From an uncultured Litoreibacter sp. (GTDB lineage Bacteria > Pseudomonadota > Alphaproteobacteria > Rhodobacterales > Rhodobacteraceae), in contig NZ_CANMXB010000001.1 of the NCBI RefSeq assembly GCF_947501785.1, positions 2,980,501 to 3,044,500 of the forward strand: DNA of 64,000 nt, written 5' to 3'. Shown piece by piece: positions 1-8,457 of this stretch. The translations under genes and the position numbers were made by a program. The notes beneath the pieces were generated by a model that made no database searches, was not told where the DNA came from, and saw nothing but the letters and a program-made list of their open reading frames with translations. Positions within the stretch are counted from its first letter, which is position 1; every line of letters starts with the position of its first letter.

Positions 1-1
1 C

Positions 2-295
2 CGGCTTGCCTCCATTGTGCCGGGTCCAGAGCCGGAACTGCATCGCGCAATGACCGGCCTCAGCGTCATTGCGGCTCAGGGCGTGGTAGGGGCTGTCGAA
101 AAATTTGACGAGACCATTGCTCGTTTGTCTGCAAGGCTTGGGCCAGACTTCCCGACACTGACATGGGACGAAACCCGCAAGAACGTGTCAAAGAAGAACG
201 ACGCGCAGGACAATTTGCAGCTGATGCAGGTGCTGGTCGATGCGAACCGGGCCGATCTGGATTTGCATAGTCAGGTTCTGAAAGGGTTTCAGTAA
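2..295 (+). CDS. C-terminal fragment, probable sulfotransferase family protein
   Basis: The reading frame is open from the window edge to a TAA at 293-295, so only the last ~97 residues of a gene starting upstream are visible. The tail has the pattern seen at the ends of family-2 type sulfotransferases: a 'VGAVEKFDETI' segment, then an asparagine-containing 'RKNVS' segment, then 'NRADLDLHSQV' before the stop. This is inferred from pattern memory; the PAPS-binding motifs would lie upstream of the window. It converges on the mannose-1-phosphate guanylyltransferase gene, with only about 20 bases between the two stops. The ATG at 17 is internal, not a start. Confidence 0.55.
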   Translation, partial: RLASIVPGPEPELHRAMTGLSVIAAQGVVGAVEKFDETIARLSARLGPDFPTLTWDETRKNVSKKNDAQDNLQLMQVLVDANRADLDLHSQVLKGFQ

Positions 296-316
296 CCCTT
301 TGGCACGCAGCCGGTC

Positions 317-1738
317 CTAGCTGCGCGCGTAGACATCCTCGTAGCGGATGATGTCATCTTCACCAAGATAGCTCCCCGTTTGAACTTCGATCAGCTCCAT
401 CGGTACTTTGCCGGGATTTTCCATTCGATGAACGGCACCAAGTGGAATGTAGACGGACGTATTTTCGCCTACCAACTGAACCTTGTCGTCAATCGTTACT
501 TTGGCGGTGCCGGCAACAACGATCCAATGCTCTGACCGGTGCACATGGCTTTGAAGGCTCAGCGCCGCGCCGGGGTTCACAACGATGCGCTTCACCTGAA
601 ACCGACCCGCCAGAATGAGCGTTTCAAAGAAGCCCCATGGCCGGTGATCCTTTGGGAACGTGTCCGCCTGCGGGATCGCAGCCGCACGCATCTTTTTCAC
701 CACGTTTCCAAGGTCCGCGACCCGCGCCTTGTCCGCGACGAGTACCGCATCCGGCATCGCCACGGCCACTATGTTTTCCAAACCGAGCCCGACCAATTGA
801 AGGGTATCAACTTCGGAGCGCAGCAGCGTATCCTTGCAATCAACCGCAAACGAGGTGCCCTGCAGGGCGACGCCGTCCCCGTCAGCATCAGCATGTTGGT
901 GTACCGCGGCCCAGCCTCCGAGGTCAGACCAGTCGCCCGTATGCTGAACGACGCTGATGTTGTCGACTTTCTCCATGATTGCGAAATCGATGGATATGTC
1001 TTCACATTTTGCCCAGGACGGAGGGTCCAATCTCAAGAATCCAAGGTCCGGTTTTGCGTTGTCCATGGCCGCCTGCACATGTTTGAGCATATCCGGGGCG
1101 TGCGCCGCAAAAGCATCAATCAGCGTTTGCGCGGTGTACATGAAGATACCGGAATTCCAGAGGAAGTTGCCGGACGCCAGCATTTTGACTGCGGTTTCGT
1201 GGTCAGGCTTTTCCACAAAACGTGTCAATGCGATTGCACCCGCCCCATCTTTCGCGCCGGTTTCCAGATATCCATACCCGGTTTCCGGCCGATCCGGCGT
1301 GATGCCAAATGTGACGATCCTCCCGTTTTGCGCAGCTTCAACGCCGCTGGCAATCGTCGCGTGAAACACATCTTCCTGCGTGATCAGGTGATCGGACGGC
1401 GCCGCCAGCATCAAGGCGTTCGGCTCCGTCTTTGCGCGCTGCAGCGCGCCGGCTAGCAGGGCCGGTGCGGTGTTCTTGGCTTCGGGTTCGATGAGCACGG
1501 CGTCTGGGTCAATGCCCAACTCAGCCAGTTGCTGCGTCGCGATGAAACGGAAATCAGAATTTGTCACAATGACCGGCGCGGCGAAGGTCTTGCCTGCCAA
1601 ACGTGTGCTGGACTGTTGAAACAAGCTGCTATTGCCAATCAGGGCGATGAATTGCTTCGGAAAACTCTTGCGCGACACTGGCCAAAGGCGGGTGCCGGAA
1701 CCGCCACACAGGATAACAGGGGTGATATCTTGGGTCAT
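317..1738 (-). CDS. manC: Mannose-1-phosphate guanylyltransferase / mannose-6-phosphate isomerase (bifunctional)
   Basis: This 473-residue protein has the normal length of the bifunctional type II PMI/GMP family (AlgA/ManC/XanB). The N-terminal nucleotidyltransferase signature 'GGSGTRLWPVSRKSFPKQF' lies near residues 12-30, and the C-terminal cupin isomerase domain shows 'HVHRSEHWIVV' and 'PLGAVHRMENP'. The family converts fructose-6-P to mannose-6-P and mannose-1-P plus GTP to GDP-mannose in the cytosol, feeding mannose- or fucose-containing surface polysaccharides. This fits the nearby glycosyltransferases, sulfotransferases, UDP-glucose dehydrogenase and export lipoprotein. It is transcribed alone from an AT-rich 135-base leader and converges with the sulfotransferase-like gene. 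Confidence 0.93.
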   Translation of the reverse strand: MTQDITPVILCGGSGTRLWPVSRKSFPKQFIALIGNSSLFQQSSTRLAGKTFAAPVIVTNSDFRFIATQQLAELGIDPDAVLIEPEAKNTAPALLAGALQRAKTEPNALMLAAPSDHLITQEDVFHATIASGVEAAQNGRIVTFGITPDRPETGYGYLETGAKDGAGAIALTRFVEKPDHETAVKMLASGNFLWNSGIFMYTAQTLIDAFAAHAPDMLKHVQAAMDNAKPDLGFLRLDPPSWAKCEDISIDFAIMEKVDNISVVQHTGDWSDLGGWAAVHQHADADGDGVALQGTSFAVDCKDTLLRSEVDTLQLVGLGLENIVAVAMPDAVLVADKARVADLGNVVKKMRAAAIPQADTFPKDHRPWGFFETLILAGRFQVKRIVVNPGAALSLQSHVHRSEHWIVVAGTAKVTIDDKVQLVGENTSVYIPLGAVHRMENPGKVPMELIEVQTGSYLGEDDIIRYEDVYARS

Positions 1739-1873
1739 TCGGTGGCCCTGCTTTCGTTTGATTACGTCATGCCCTCAGAGGCGCTAATTCTGTGATCTAC
1801 ATAGAGTTGGGGTTAATATGAAACCCAATAATAACAATTTTTTCCCCTTGTGCTTGCAGGATGCGGGCTTGGA

Positions 1874-4800
1874 TTACCTTGCGCGGCGCGTAATTTGGTA
1901 TGCCTTTCCGGCATCCATCGGCTGATCAAGCACCGTTGGCTCACCGGTTCGCCAATGAATAGACAACCCTTCAATCTGGGTAGCCGCACCCAGACCAAAA
2001 TGAACCCGCGGTGCGTCAAATGACATAAACCCGCCACCTATCTGAATTTCCCGACTTAGCGTCTCTCCACTTTCCAACCTGATGTCGAGCCGCGCCCCGA
2101 TGCCATCATGATTGCCTTGCAGGTCTACCAGTTCAAATACGATGGCATTGCCAGTTTGCGCGTTGTTGCGAAACACCACCATTGGCCCATTGACGGGGTG
2201 GGTGAGCAGATCAAGGTCACCATCATTGTCCATGTCAAACTGCGTGGCGGAGGCCGTCATCAAATAGTCCTCCAGGCCAAATGGGCCGGAGGCCTCGACA
2301 AATCCACCGGCACCGTCATTGTGGAAGAACAAATTCGATGGAGTCACTTCGTTAGGAACCCAGGTGCCGTTAACGATGTAGACGTCCTGATGCCCATCGA
2401 GATCAAAATCGGCAATCTTGGTGTCCCAGCTCCAGCCACCGACATCTAGCCCCCGCATTTCAGCCTTGTCCTCATACGCCGCACCTTGCGGTTCCAACAG
2501 GACGTTGGAGCGCAAAATCTGCGGGATTGAGGCGTCTTTTTCGGCATCGGTGATAGGGCGTGGCGGCCAAAAGTGGATTTCGCAAAACGACCGCGCATTG
2601 GGTTGGGACGCCGGTATCAACGCACATACTTTCGGGTCACGTCGCTGAATGGCGAGATCCTTGATCAGCATCGCCTTGCATTGCGCCTGGTAGTCCGCTG
2701 CCAACGTCTGACATTTGCTGGCATAGGTCGGATCAAAATTGTTGCCGGATTTGTACCAGGTCTTGATATCCATGTTCTTGGCGCATGTGGCCTTTGCGTC
2801 GGGGTCCACAATGGCGTCGCAATACAGTTCAATCGGCTGCATCTTCAGTATCTCGGAGACCCCCGAGGCCCGACCCGCGATCTGCGCAAAGTAAAGCTGC
2901 GTTTTCCCGTCGTTCAACAAATCCGCGGACTTGATTGCCATGGTGGTTGTTGTGGTTTGTGGGATGACAGCGTCTTGATGATCCAACATGTCAAAGTCGC
3001 CCGTGCCATCACCAATGTAGAAAGCGTCCGGAATTCGGAAATCATTTCCGACCAAAAGATCGGGCGTCCCGGTGCGATCAATATCTGAGAACAGCAGGCT
3101 CAGCGTTTCGCCGGGGATCGCCGGTAGGTCCGTATAGCGATCGCCAAAACTGTCTAGACCGTTGTTCAATATCAATCGGTTACGAGACTCTTCGCCGGGC
3201 ACATGTCGATACCATCCCGCCGCCCAATTCCCAAGCGCGGCATCGAGATCCCCGTCGAGATCGGCATCATCAAAGGCCAAAGACAGGGACATGACGGCGT
3301 TGGGCACATTGGGAACTGGCCGCATTTTTGCAAAGTCGAACGCTCCACCTTGATTTGGCACAATCCAATTCCCCTGTCGGTAAGTCGCCAAAAAGAGGTC
3401 GAGCCAGCCGTTATCATCCAAATCCACAAGTACAGCGTTAAACACCGGCAGGTCGGCGACTGTGCCGATGTCGGTTTCCCACCTTTGAAACTGGCCGGTG
3501 CCGTCGTTCTTGTAGAGGTATAATCCGACTTCGTCTGAGGCGATCGCAAGGTCCAGATCCCCATCGCGATCAATGTCGCCGCTGGCCACGCTGCGACCTT
3601 CCCAGAAAGGTGGCCACATGTCTTCGAAAGAGAATTCCAGCGGCTTGTCGATGCCTATTTCGGCAGCCTCCAGCCGCGTGAACGGCTTGTCAGCAGCCAA
3701 CGACCGCGGTGCAAAGGGCGCGGCCGTGATGGTGACATCGGCAGACTGGGCATAAGCCGGCGTTGCGATGAGCCCGCCAAGAAGCAGGTCTAATGCGCGG
3801 TCGCCTTGCCAGTTGTGATAGCTCTGTGCCGCAAGCCCCGCTGCCGCGCCAATCAAAGCTACGGCCAGCGTCAAGGTCACCGCGATCCGCGTGGAGATGG
3901 ATTGGGCGACGATGAAAAAGGAATAGACGCTGAACGTGCCAAGCGTGAACAGCAACGCCATGACATATCCCGGCGCCAGACCCAAAGTCAGCAATGCACC
4001 GCAGACAACAACATCAAACGCAATTGGCACAGGGAGGAAGACGCCAACCAAGGCGACCAACACCAAAAGCCATACGCTGAATGGCAACCCAAGGATCATC
4101 GAGCCGGGCAGCAGTGTCGCGGCTAACGCTCCCAAAAAGCCCGCCAAGAGCATCAAGGGCACCGTCATCTTTATGATGAACCATAGGTTTGATGCATAGC
4201 TTTTCGAAACCTCCAAGAGCGCGACATGCGTCGACTCGCTCTGCGATGTTTCCACGAAATATTCGGGCGGAAGAGGCGGGTCTTTGAGAGCTACGGTACC
4301 GGTCCGGCCCGGCAGCAATGTTCCGCAAATCAGCGGTACGATCAGCAAGATCACCACCAAGCTCAGCCCAATCTTCGCAACGGCCATGTAGAACGGGAGC
4401 AGGCTGAACATCATCGTCAAGATAACGGCGTTCAATGTTGGGGACGCGATCATTGCCGCAAGCGTTGTTTCTGCGCGCAGCCCCGCCGAATACATGCCCT
4501 TGGCGATTGGAGCGGCGCAGTTCACGCACACACCCAGCGGCGCGCCAAGAAACATTCCGAAGATCGCGTTTGGAACCCCGTCCCGAAACCCCTTCTGTTT
4601 CAGGTAACCAGCCGCTGTCAGGAATGCTGCAGCGAACAACACGCCGAAGGTCATTCCCTTTTTGTTGGTGTTGATCCAGTTGAGCGTGGAAAAGAAGACG
4701 CGCTCGACAAAGGACATGTCGGGGGTCAAGGGAAACAACGCCTCAAACCCAAGCGGATCCTCCAGTTGGATGGCCCCGCTCATCATCGCCTTTTCGTCCA

Positions 4801-4912
4801 ACTCAGGATACCGAGAGCCGGTCCAAAAGAGCGCGGCAAGTATCACGATCAGAATGACCGCCATGACAAAACGCTGCGGATATGAAATCGATACATTGGG
4901 TGTCATGGACAT
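1874..4912 (-). CDS. ArsP-like permease fused to FG-GAP/VCBS and ASPIC/UnbV ectodomain
   Basis: A 1012-residue two-part protein. Residues ~15-365 are polytopic membrane segments of the predicted permease (ArsP/DUF318-like) type, with the cysteine pair 'GVCVNCAAP' (C129, C132) and 'MIASPTLNAVILTMMFSLL'. After the last membrane helix comes 'LIATPAYAQ' (381-389), which resembles a signal-peptidase site. Residues ~445-905 carry repeated FG-GAP/VCBS calcium-loop motifs such as 'DIDRDGDLDLAIA', 'DLDDNGWLDLFLA', 'DADLDGDLDAALG', 'DFDLDGHQDVYIV' and 'DMDNDGDLDLLTH', interrupted by an insert with six cysteines (698-777). Residues ~936-990 look like an ASPIC/UnbV domain. The substrate is unknown. The propeller is most likely periplasmic or extracellular. 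The frame is continuous with no sign of a sequencing-error fusion, though separate proteins after cleavage are possible. Confidence 0.85.
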   Translation of the reverse strand: MSMTPNVSISYPQRFVMAVILIVILAALFWTGSRYPELDEKAMMSGAIQLEDPLGFEALFPLTPDMSFVERVFFSTLNWINTNKKGMTFGVLFAAAFLTAAGYLKQKGFRDGVPNAIFGMFLGAPLGVCVNCAAPIAKGMYSAGLRAETTLAAMIASPTLNAVILTMMFSLLPFYMAVAKIGLSLVVILLIVPLICGTLLPGRTGTVALKDPPLPPEYFVETSQSESTHVALLEVSKSYASNLWFIIKMTVPLMLLAGFLGALAATLLPGSMILGLPFSVWLLVLVALVGVFLPVPIAFDVVVCGALLTLGLAPGYVMALLFTLGTFSVYSFFIVAQSISTRIAVTLTLAVALIGAAAGLAAQSYHNWQGDRALDLLLGGLIATPAYAQSADVTITAAPFAPRSLAADKPFTRLEAAEIGIDKPLEFSFEDMWPPFWEGRSVASGDIDRDGDLDLAIASDEVGLYLYKNDGTGQFQRWETDIGTVADLPVFNAVLVDLDDNGWLDLFLATYRQGNWIVPNQGGAFDFAKMRPVPNVPNAVMSLSLAFDDADLDGDLDAALGNWAAGWYRHVPGEESRNRLILNNGLDSFGDRYTDLPAIPGETLSLLFSDIDRTGTPDLLVGNDFRIPDAFYIGDGTGDFDMLDHQDAVIPQTTTTTMAIKSADLLNDGKTQLYFAQIAGRASGVSEILKMQPIELYCDAIVDPDAKATCAKNMDIKTWYKSGNNFDPTYASKCQTLAADYQAQCKAMLIKDLAIQRRDPKVCALIPASQPNARSFCEIHFWPPRPITDAEKDASIPQILRSNVLLEPQGAAYEDKAEMRGLDVGGWSWDTKIADFDLDGHQDVYIVNGTWVPNEVTPSNLFFHNDGAGGFVEASGPFGLEDYLMTASATQFDMDNDGDLDLLTHPVNGPMVVFRNNAQTGNAIVFELVDLQGNHDGIGARLDIRLESGETLSREIQIGGGFMSFDAPRVHFGLGAATQIEGLSIHWRTGEPTVLDQPMDAGKAYQITRRAR

Positions 4913-5100
4913 GTTGGACTATCTGACGTTCAGCACAGCTATTGATATCAGTTTGCGTGCTAACAGGCCAACATAATTAGCAATTTACCCAATCAAGCCT
5001 CAAATGTCGGCCCTGTCGAGATGTCAGAGGACCCCGGCCCTTGCAGTTGCCGAAACTGGGCAATTCTGGTAGCAATTTTGGGACTGGGGATGAGGCAAAT

Positions 5101-5979
5101 ATGACTTTGGCGATGACGCTTCTGGTCCGCGACGAAGTGGACATTGTGCGTGAGAACATTGAGTTTCATCTTCGGCAAGGTGTCGACCTTGTCGTTGCGA
5201 TTGACAACGGTTCTGTCGACGGTACCCGCGATATTCTGGATGAATACCAACGCGCGGGGGTTGCGACGGTTTTTGACGAAGCTGGACGAGACTACGCCCA
5301 AAGCAAATGGGTTACCAAAGCTGCATTATACGCCCGAGACGCGCTTGGTGCCGAATGGGTTTTGAACAATGATGCCGATGAGTTTTGGGTGCCTCGACGC
5401 GGTAACCTTAAGGACGTGATCGCTGCCTACCCAGACGCCAGCCAGCTGAACGTATCTCGGTGGAACATGGTGGCGGACCATCACACTCTTGGCCAATCCG
5501 GCTGGCGCGAAGAACTGATCTACCGCGCCGCTTACCCGCTTCCCCGAACCAAATGGCAGATCACCGACCTTTATGAAGGCCAGCTGCCCGCCCCATACTT
5601 TCTGCTCGACTTGCCCGGCAAGGCTTTGGTCCGCACTGCTGGATTGCAAAAGGTAACACAGGGAAACCACTCGGCCCATTTTTCAGACGAGCAATCTCAT
5701 GCGACGCCGCCGATTCAGATTTTTCATTACCCGGTCAGATCGCCGAAGCAGTTCGAAAAGAAGGTAGATCAGGGTGGCCAGGCCTATCTGGCAAACCGCG
5801 AACTGCCGGAATCAGTAGGGTGGCACTGGCGGCGCTGGTACAGAATGTATCTTGAGCACGGCATAGAAGCCCCCCTCAGGGATGCGCTGCCGTCTGGCGC
5901 GCAGCTGCGGGCTGGATTGGCTGCAGGTGACATCGTGCGCGAAGAACCGTTTCTCGTGCCCGCGGGATTAGACGCGTGA
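5101..5979 (+). CDS. Glycosyltransferase family 2-like protein
   Basis: Start chosen at the ATG at 5101, preceded by a purine-rich 'GGGATGAGG'; an upstream TTG at 5041 would add 20 non-conserved residues. The 292-residue product has a GT-A fold start 'MTLLVRDEVDIVRENIEFH', a nucleotide-sugar loop 'AIDNGSVDGT' and the metal-binding 'NNDADEFWVP' (DxD-like), as in the Glyco_tranf_2_4 subgroup. It probably transfers a sugar to a surface glycan; donor and acceptor cannot be read from sequence. Its end overlaps the next gene by four bases (GTGA), so the three-gene run to 8406 is probably one operon. Confidence 0.85.
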   Translation: MTLAMTLLVRDEVDIVRENIEFHLRQGVDLVVAIDNGSVDGTRDILDEYQRAGVATVFDEAGRDYAQSKWVTKAALYARDALGAEWVLNNDADEFWVPRRGNLKDVIAAYPDASQLNVSRWNMVADHHTLGQSGWREELIYRAAYPLPRTKWQITDLYEGQLPAPYFLLDLPGKALVRTAGLQKVTQGNHSAHFSDEQSHATPPIQIFHYPVRSPKQFEKKVDQGGQAYLANRELPESVGWHWRRWYRMYLEHGIEAPLRDALPSGAQLRAGLAAGDIVREEPFLVPAGLDA

Positions 5980-6809
5980 AGTTCTGCATTGTTGGGACGG
6001 GCCGTTGTGGCACAACGCTGCTGTGGCGCATGATGAATAGTCATCCCGATCTATTTGTCTTCCGGGAAACACACTGGATCCCCACGCTTTTCGAACGTTT
6101 TGGAATTCAAACGGTCCCTTCCGAAGCGCTCATGGACATTGTTCAGAGGACCAATCATGTCACGGGCGACCCTGTCGTCCCATTCAGCGCAGCAGAATTT
6201 GCCGCGTCGCCGTTCTGGGCGGAAAAAATGTCAGTTCCGGAATTCTGTGAAGCACTTGCACGCTTTCTTGGGCAGCCCAAGAAATTCACCTATTGGGCAG
6301 ACAAGACACCTGACTATTTCTACTTCGTGTCGACCTTGCAGACCTATTGGCCAGAATGCGAAATTATACACCTGATCCGCGACGGGGCCGATGTCAGTGC
6401 GTCTATGTCGGGTCATCCCGGATATCAGGCCCTGGCGGAATTGGACATTTTGCATTGGCCGAGTATGGCGCTGGACTATGCGCCACCTGCGGGTGGGTTT
6501 TCCGCGCAGCCGATGCGGCGCTTTGCGCGGCTTTGGCATGACCGGCTTCAAAGGGTTCGCGACGAGGCCCCGAGTCTAAAACCGGGCAGCTATCATGAGG
6601 TCCGATATGAGGACATCTTGGCTGACCCCAAGGCAGAGTTGAGGCTGCTCACCGATTTCGTAGGGATATCTGCGAATGAAGATTGGTTGGAATACGCGGC
6701 CTCTTTGGTACAACCAAACGCAGGCCGAAGACACAAGAACCGCACGGAGATTTTGGAGTCCTTCGATGAGCCCGAGCTGCAATTGATGAAGGCTCTTGGA
6801 TATGAATGA
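5976..6809 (+). CDS. Sulfotransferase family protein
   Basis: The GTG start at 5976 overlaps the stop of the upstream glycosyltransferase, indicating translational coupling. The 277-residue product begins with the PAPS 5'-phosphosulfate loop 'VGTGRCGTTLLWRMMNSHP' and has the 3'-phosphate-binding region 'HLIRDGADVSASM' near the middle, typical of the Sulfotransfer_1/3 group. The expected reaction is transfer of sulfate from PAPS to a carbohydrate hydroxyl. Sitting between two GT2 genes, its likely acceptor is the glycan those enzymes build; this is inference. It overlaps the next gene by eight bases. Confidence 0.88.
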   Translation: MKFCIVGTGRCGTTLLWRMMNSHPDLFVFRETHWIPTLFERFGIQTVPSEALMDIVQRTNHVTGDPVVPFSAAEFAASPFWAEKMSVPEFCEALARFLGQPKKFTYWADKTPDYFYFVSTLQTYWPECEIIHLIRDGADVSASMSGHPGYQALAELDILHWPSMALDYAPPAGGFSAQPMRRFARLWHDRLQRVRDEAPSLKPGSYHEVRYEDILADPKAELRLLTDFVGISANEDWLEYAASLVQPNAGRRHKNRTEILESFDEPELQLMKALGYE

Positions 6810-8406
6810 GGCGGGACAGTCGAAGGCAGTGACCCTGACATCGCCGCCCCCAGAGATAGCCAAAGAAGATATCGTAGTTGTCGCAGTGATGCGCAATGAA
6901 ATGCTGAGGCTTCAGGATTTTATGCGCCACTACCGCACCATCGGAATCGACCAGTTTCTGATCATTGATAACGGGTCTGATGACGGCACCGCCGCTTACC
7001 TTTCAGAACAACCGGACGTCACGCTGTTCCAAACAGAACAATCCTACGCAGACAGCAGATGCGGCGTCGATTGGACCAACCAAGTCCTGCATGACTGGGC
7101 TGAGGGTCACTGGGTCCTCGTCGTCGATGCAGACGAACTCTTTGTCTATCCACACTACGAAACCACATCACTGAGACAACTTACAGGATACCTAGATGAC
7201 CAGGGGTGCGAGACGATGGCAGCGCCGATGCTGGACATGTACCCCCTCGGGCCCATCAGGGATGCGGCATATCTGGCTGGCGACAGCCTGCTAAAATGTT
7301 GTCCATATTTTGACGCGGGAGGGTACAGCGTTTCGCAGCCAATTCCCGGATTGAATACATTAGAGCGAGGGGGCCCTCGCGAACGGTTGTTCTGGGAAGA
7401 TCAAGACCGCCCGTTTCCGTCTCCTTACCTGAACAAGTATCCCTTGATTAAGTGGCGGCCCGATCTCGATCTGGAAGCCTCAACCCATATCCTGTCTGGA
7501 GCAAAAGTAGCGCCAGTTTCTGGCTTGCTTTTGCATTTCAAGTTTCTGCAGGATTACGCGGACTTGGCTTTGTCGGAGGTGGAGCGCGCGGAACACTTTG
7601 CTGGCGCGCGCCAGTATGTTGCCTACAACGAGGTTCTAGGGAAAGATCCAGGCTTGACGGCCTATTTCGAAGGATCCGTAAAATGGCGTGACTCGGACTA
7701 CACCCGCGAGTTGGGGCTGATGACCGTTCCAAACGGTTACCCGTTTACCAAAGCTTCACTGTCTTGCGGTCAAGCAAAGCGGTCACTAGGAGAGACTATG
7801 AGTAGCGAAATTGGTCACTGGAAGGATTTCCTCGTGACGGAACCTTCCGCAAAACACCTTGGTGGGAACCTGATGCACGGCGATGGTCTGACCATCACGC
7901 CCCGTCTTTGGCAAGCCTTGGTTGACCGCTTTGCTCCCCGCACGATGTTGGATGTTGGCGCAGGGCAAGGACATGCCGCCGCGTACTTTGGGCGGGCAGG
8001 GTTGCATGCGCATGGCATCGATGGGCTTGCGTCCAATGTCGACACCGCAGTGTTTCCAATCGCCCAGCACGACTTTGTCACTGGGCCCTATGTGTACCCG
8101 TGCGATCTGACCTATTGTGTCGAAGTCGCGGAGCATGTGGAAGAAACATATGTGGACAACCTGCTGGACACACTGACCAACGCGCCAGTGATTGTTATGA
8201 CCCATGCCGAACCTGGCCAGCGGGGGCATCACCATGTCAATTTGCAGCCGGCCAGCTACTGGATCGAAAAGATGGAGGCGAGGGGATACGCGGTATCCAT
8301 CGACAATCCGCGGTTCAGAGAAATCGCGGCGGCGGAAATGTCTGGAAGCTTCTTTTCTCGGTCAGGGCTCATTTTTCTCAAGAGGGCTGCTTCATCAAAT
8401 GCATAA
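6802..8406 (+). CDS. GT2 glycosyltransferase fused to SAM-dependent methyltransferase
   Basis: Start placed at the ATG at 6802, which lies inside the end of the upstream sulfotransferase gene; a TTG six bases earlier is also possible. Residues ~20-330 are a GT2_4-type domain ('VVAVMRNEMLRLQDFMRHY', 'IIDNGSDDGT', 'VLVVDADELFVYP'). Residues ~360-530 are a class I methyltransferase with glycine-rich SAM loop 'MLDVGAGQGHAAAYF' and 'YCVEVAEHVEE'. The protein thus pairs sugar transfer with methylation, possibly capping or modifying a sulfated glycan made with the two preceding genes. Acceptors are unknown. The 534-residue frame is uninterrupted. Confidence 0.83.
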   Translation: MNEAGQSKAVTLTSPPPEIAKEDIVVVAVMRNEMLRLQDFMRHYRTIGIDQFLIIDNGSDDGTAAYLSEQPDVTLFQTEQSYADSRCGVDWTNQVLHDWAEGHWVLVVDADELFVYPHYETTSLRQLTGYLDDQGCETMAAPMLDMYPLGPIRDAAYLAGDSLLKCCPYFDAGGYSVSQPIPGLNTLERGGPRERLFWEDQDRPFPSPYLNKYPLIKWRPDLDLEASTHILSGAKVAPVSGLLLHFKFLQDYADLALSEVERAEHFAGARQYVAYNEVLGKDPGLTAYFEGSVKWRDSDYTRELGLMTVPNGYPFTKASLSCGQAKRSLGETMSSEIGHWKDFLVTEPSAKHLGGNLMHGDGLTITPRLWQALVDRFAPRTMLDVGAGQGHAAAYFGRAGLHAHGIDGLASNVDTAVFPIAQHDFVTGPYVYPCDLTYCVEVAEHVEETYVDNLLDTLTNAPVIVMTHAEPGQRGHHHVNLQPASYWIEKMEARGYAVSIDNPRFREIAAAEMSGSFFSRSGLIFLKRAASSNA

Positions 8407-8433
8407 AAAAGGCGGCCCGGTTGGGGCCGCCTT
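8405..8433 (-). terminator. Rho-independent terminator
   Basis: A ten-base-pair GC-rich stem (8409-8418 with 8424-8433, five-base loop) is followed on the minus strand by a run of six T. It lies just past the stop of the S74-domain gene and close to the end of the converging GT2-methyltransferase gene. The T-run marks it as mainly a minus-strand terminator, though the hairpin could act on both. Confidence 0.85.
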
Positions 8434-8457
8434 CAAACCGTTTGCTGTTGCGATTGT

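Noticed and set aside
303-328. Hairpin between the first two convergent genes
   Set aside because: The stem has a mismatch, overlaps the manC stop codon and lacks a T-run on either strand.
539-1456. Long open frame (305 codons) on the plus strand opposite manC
   Set aside because: Antisense to a well-conserved gene, with no domain pattern and arginine/histidine-rich shadow composition.
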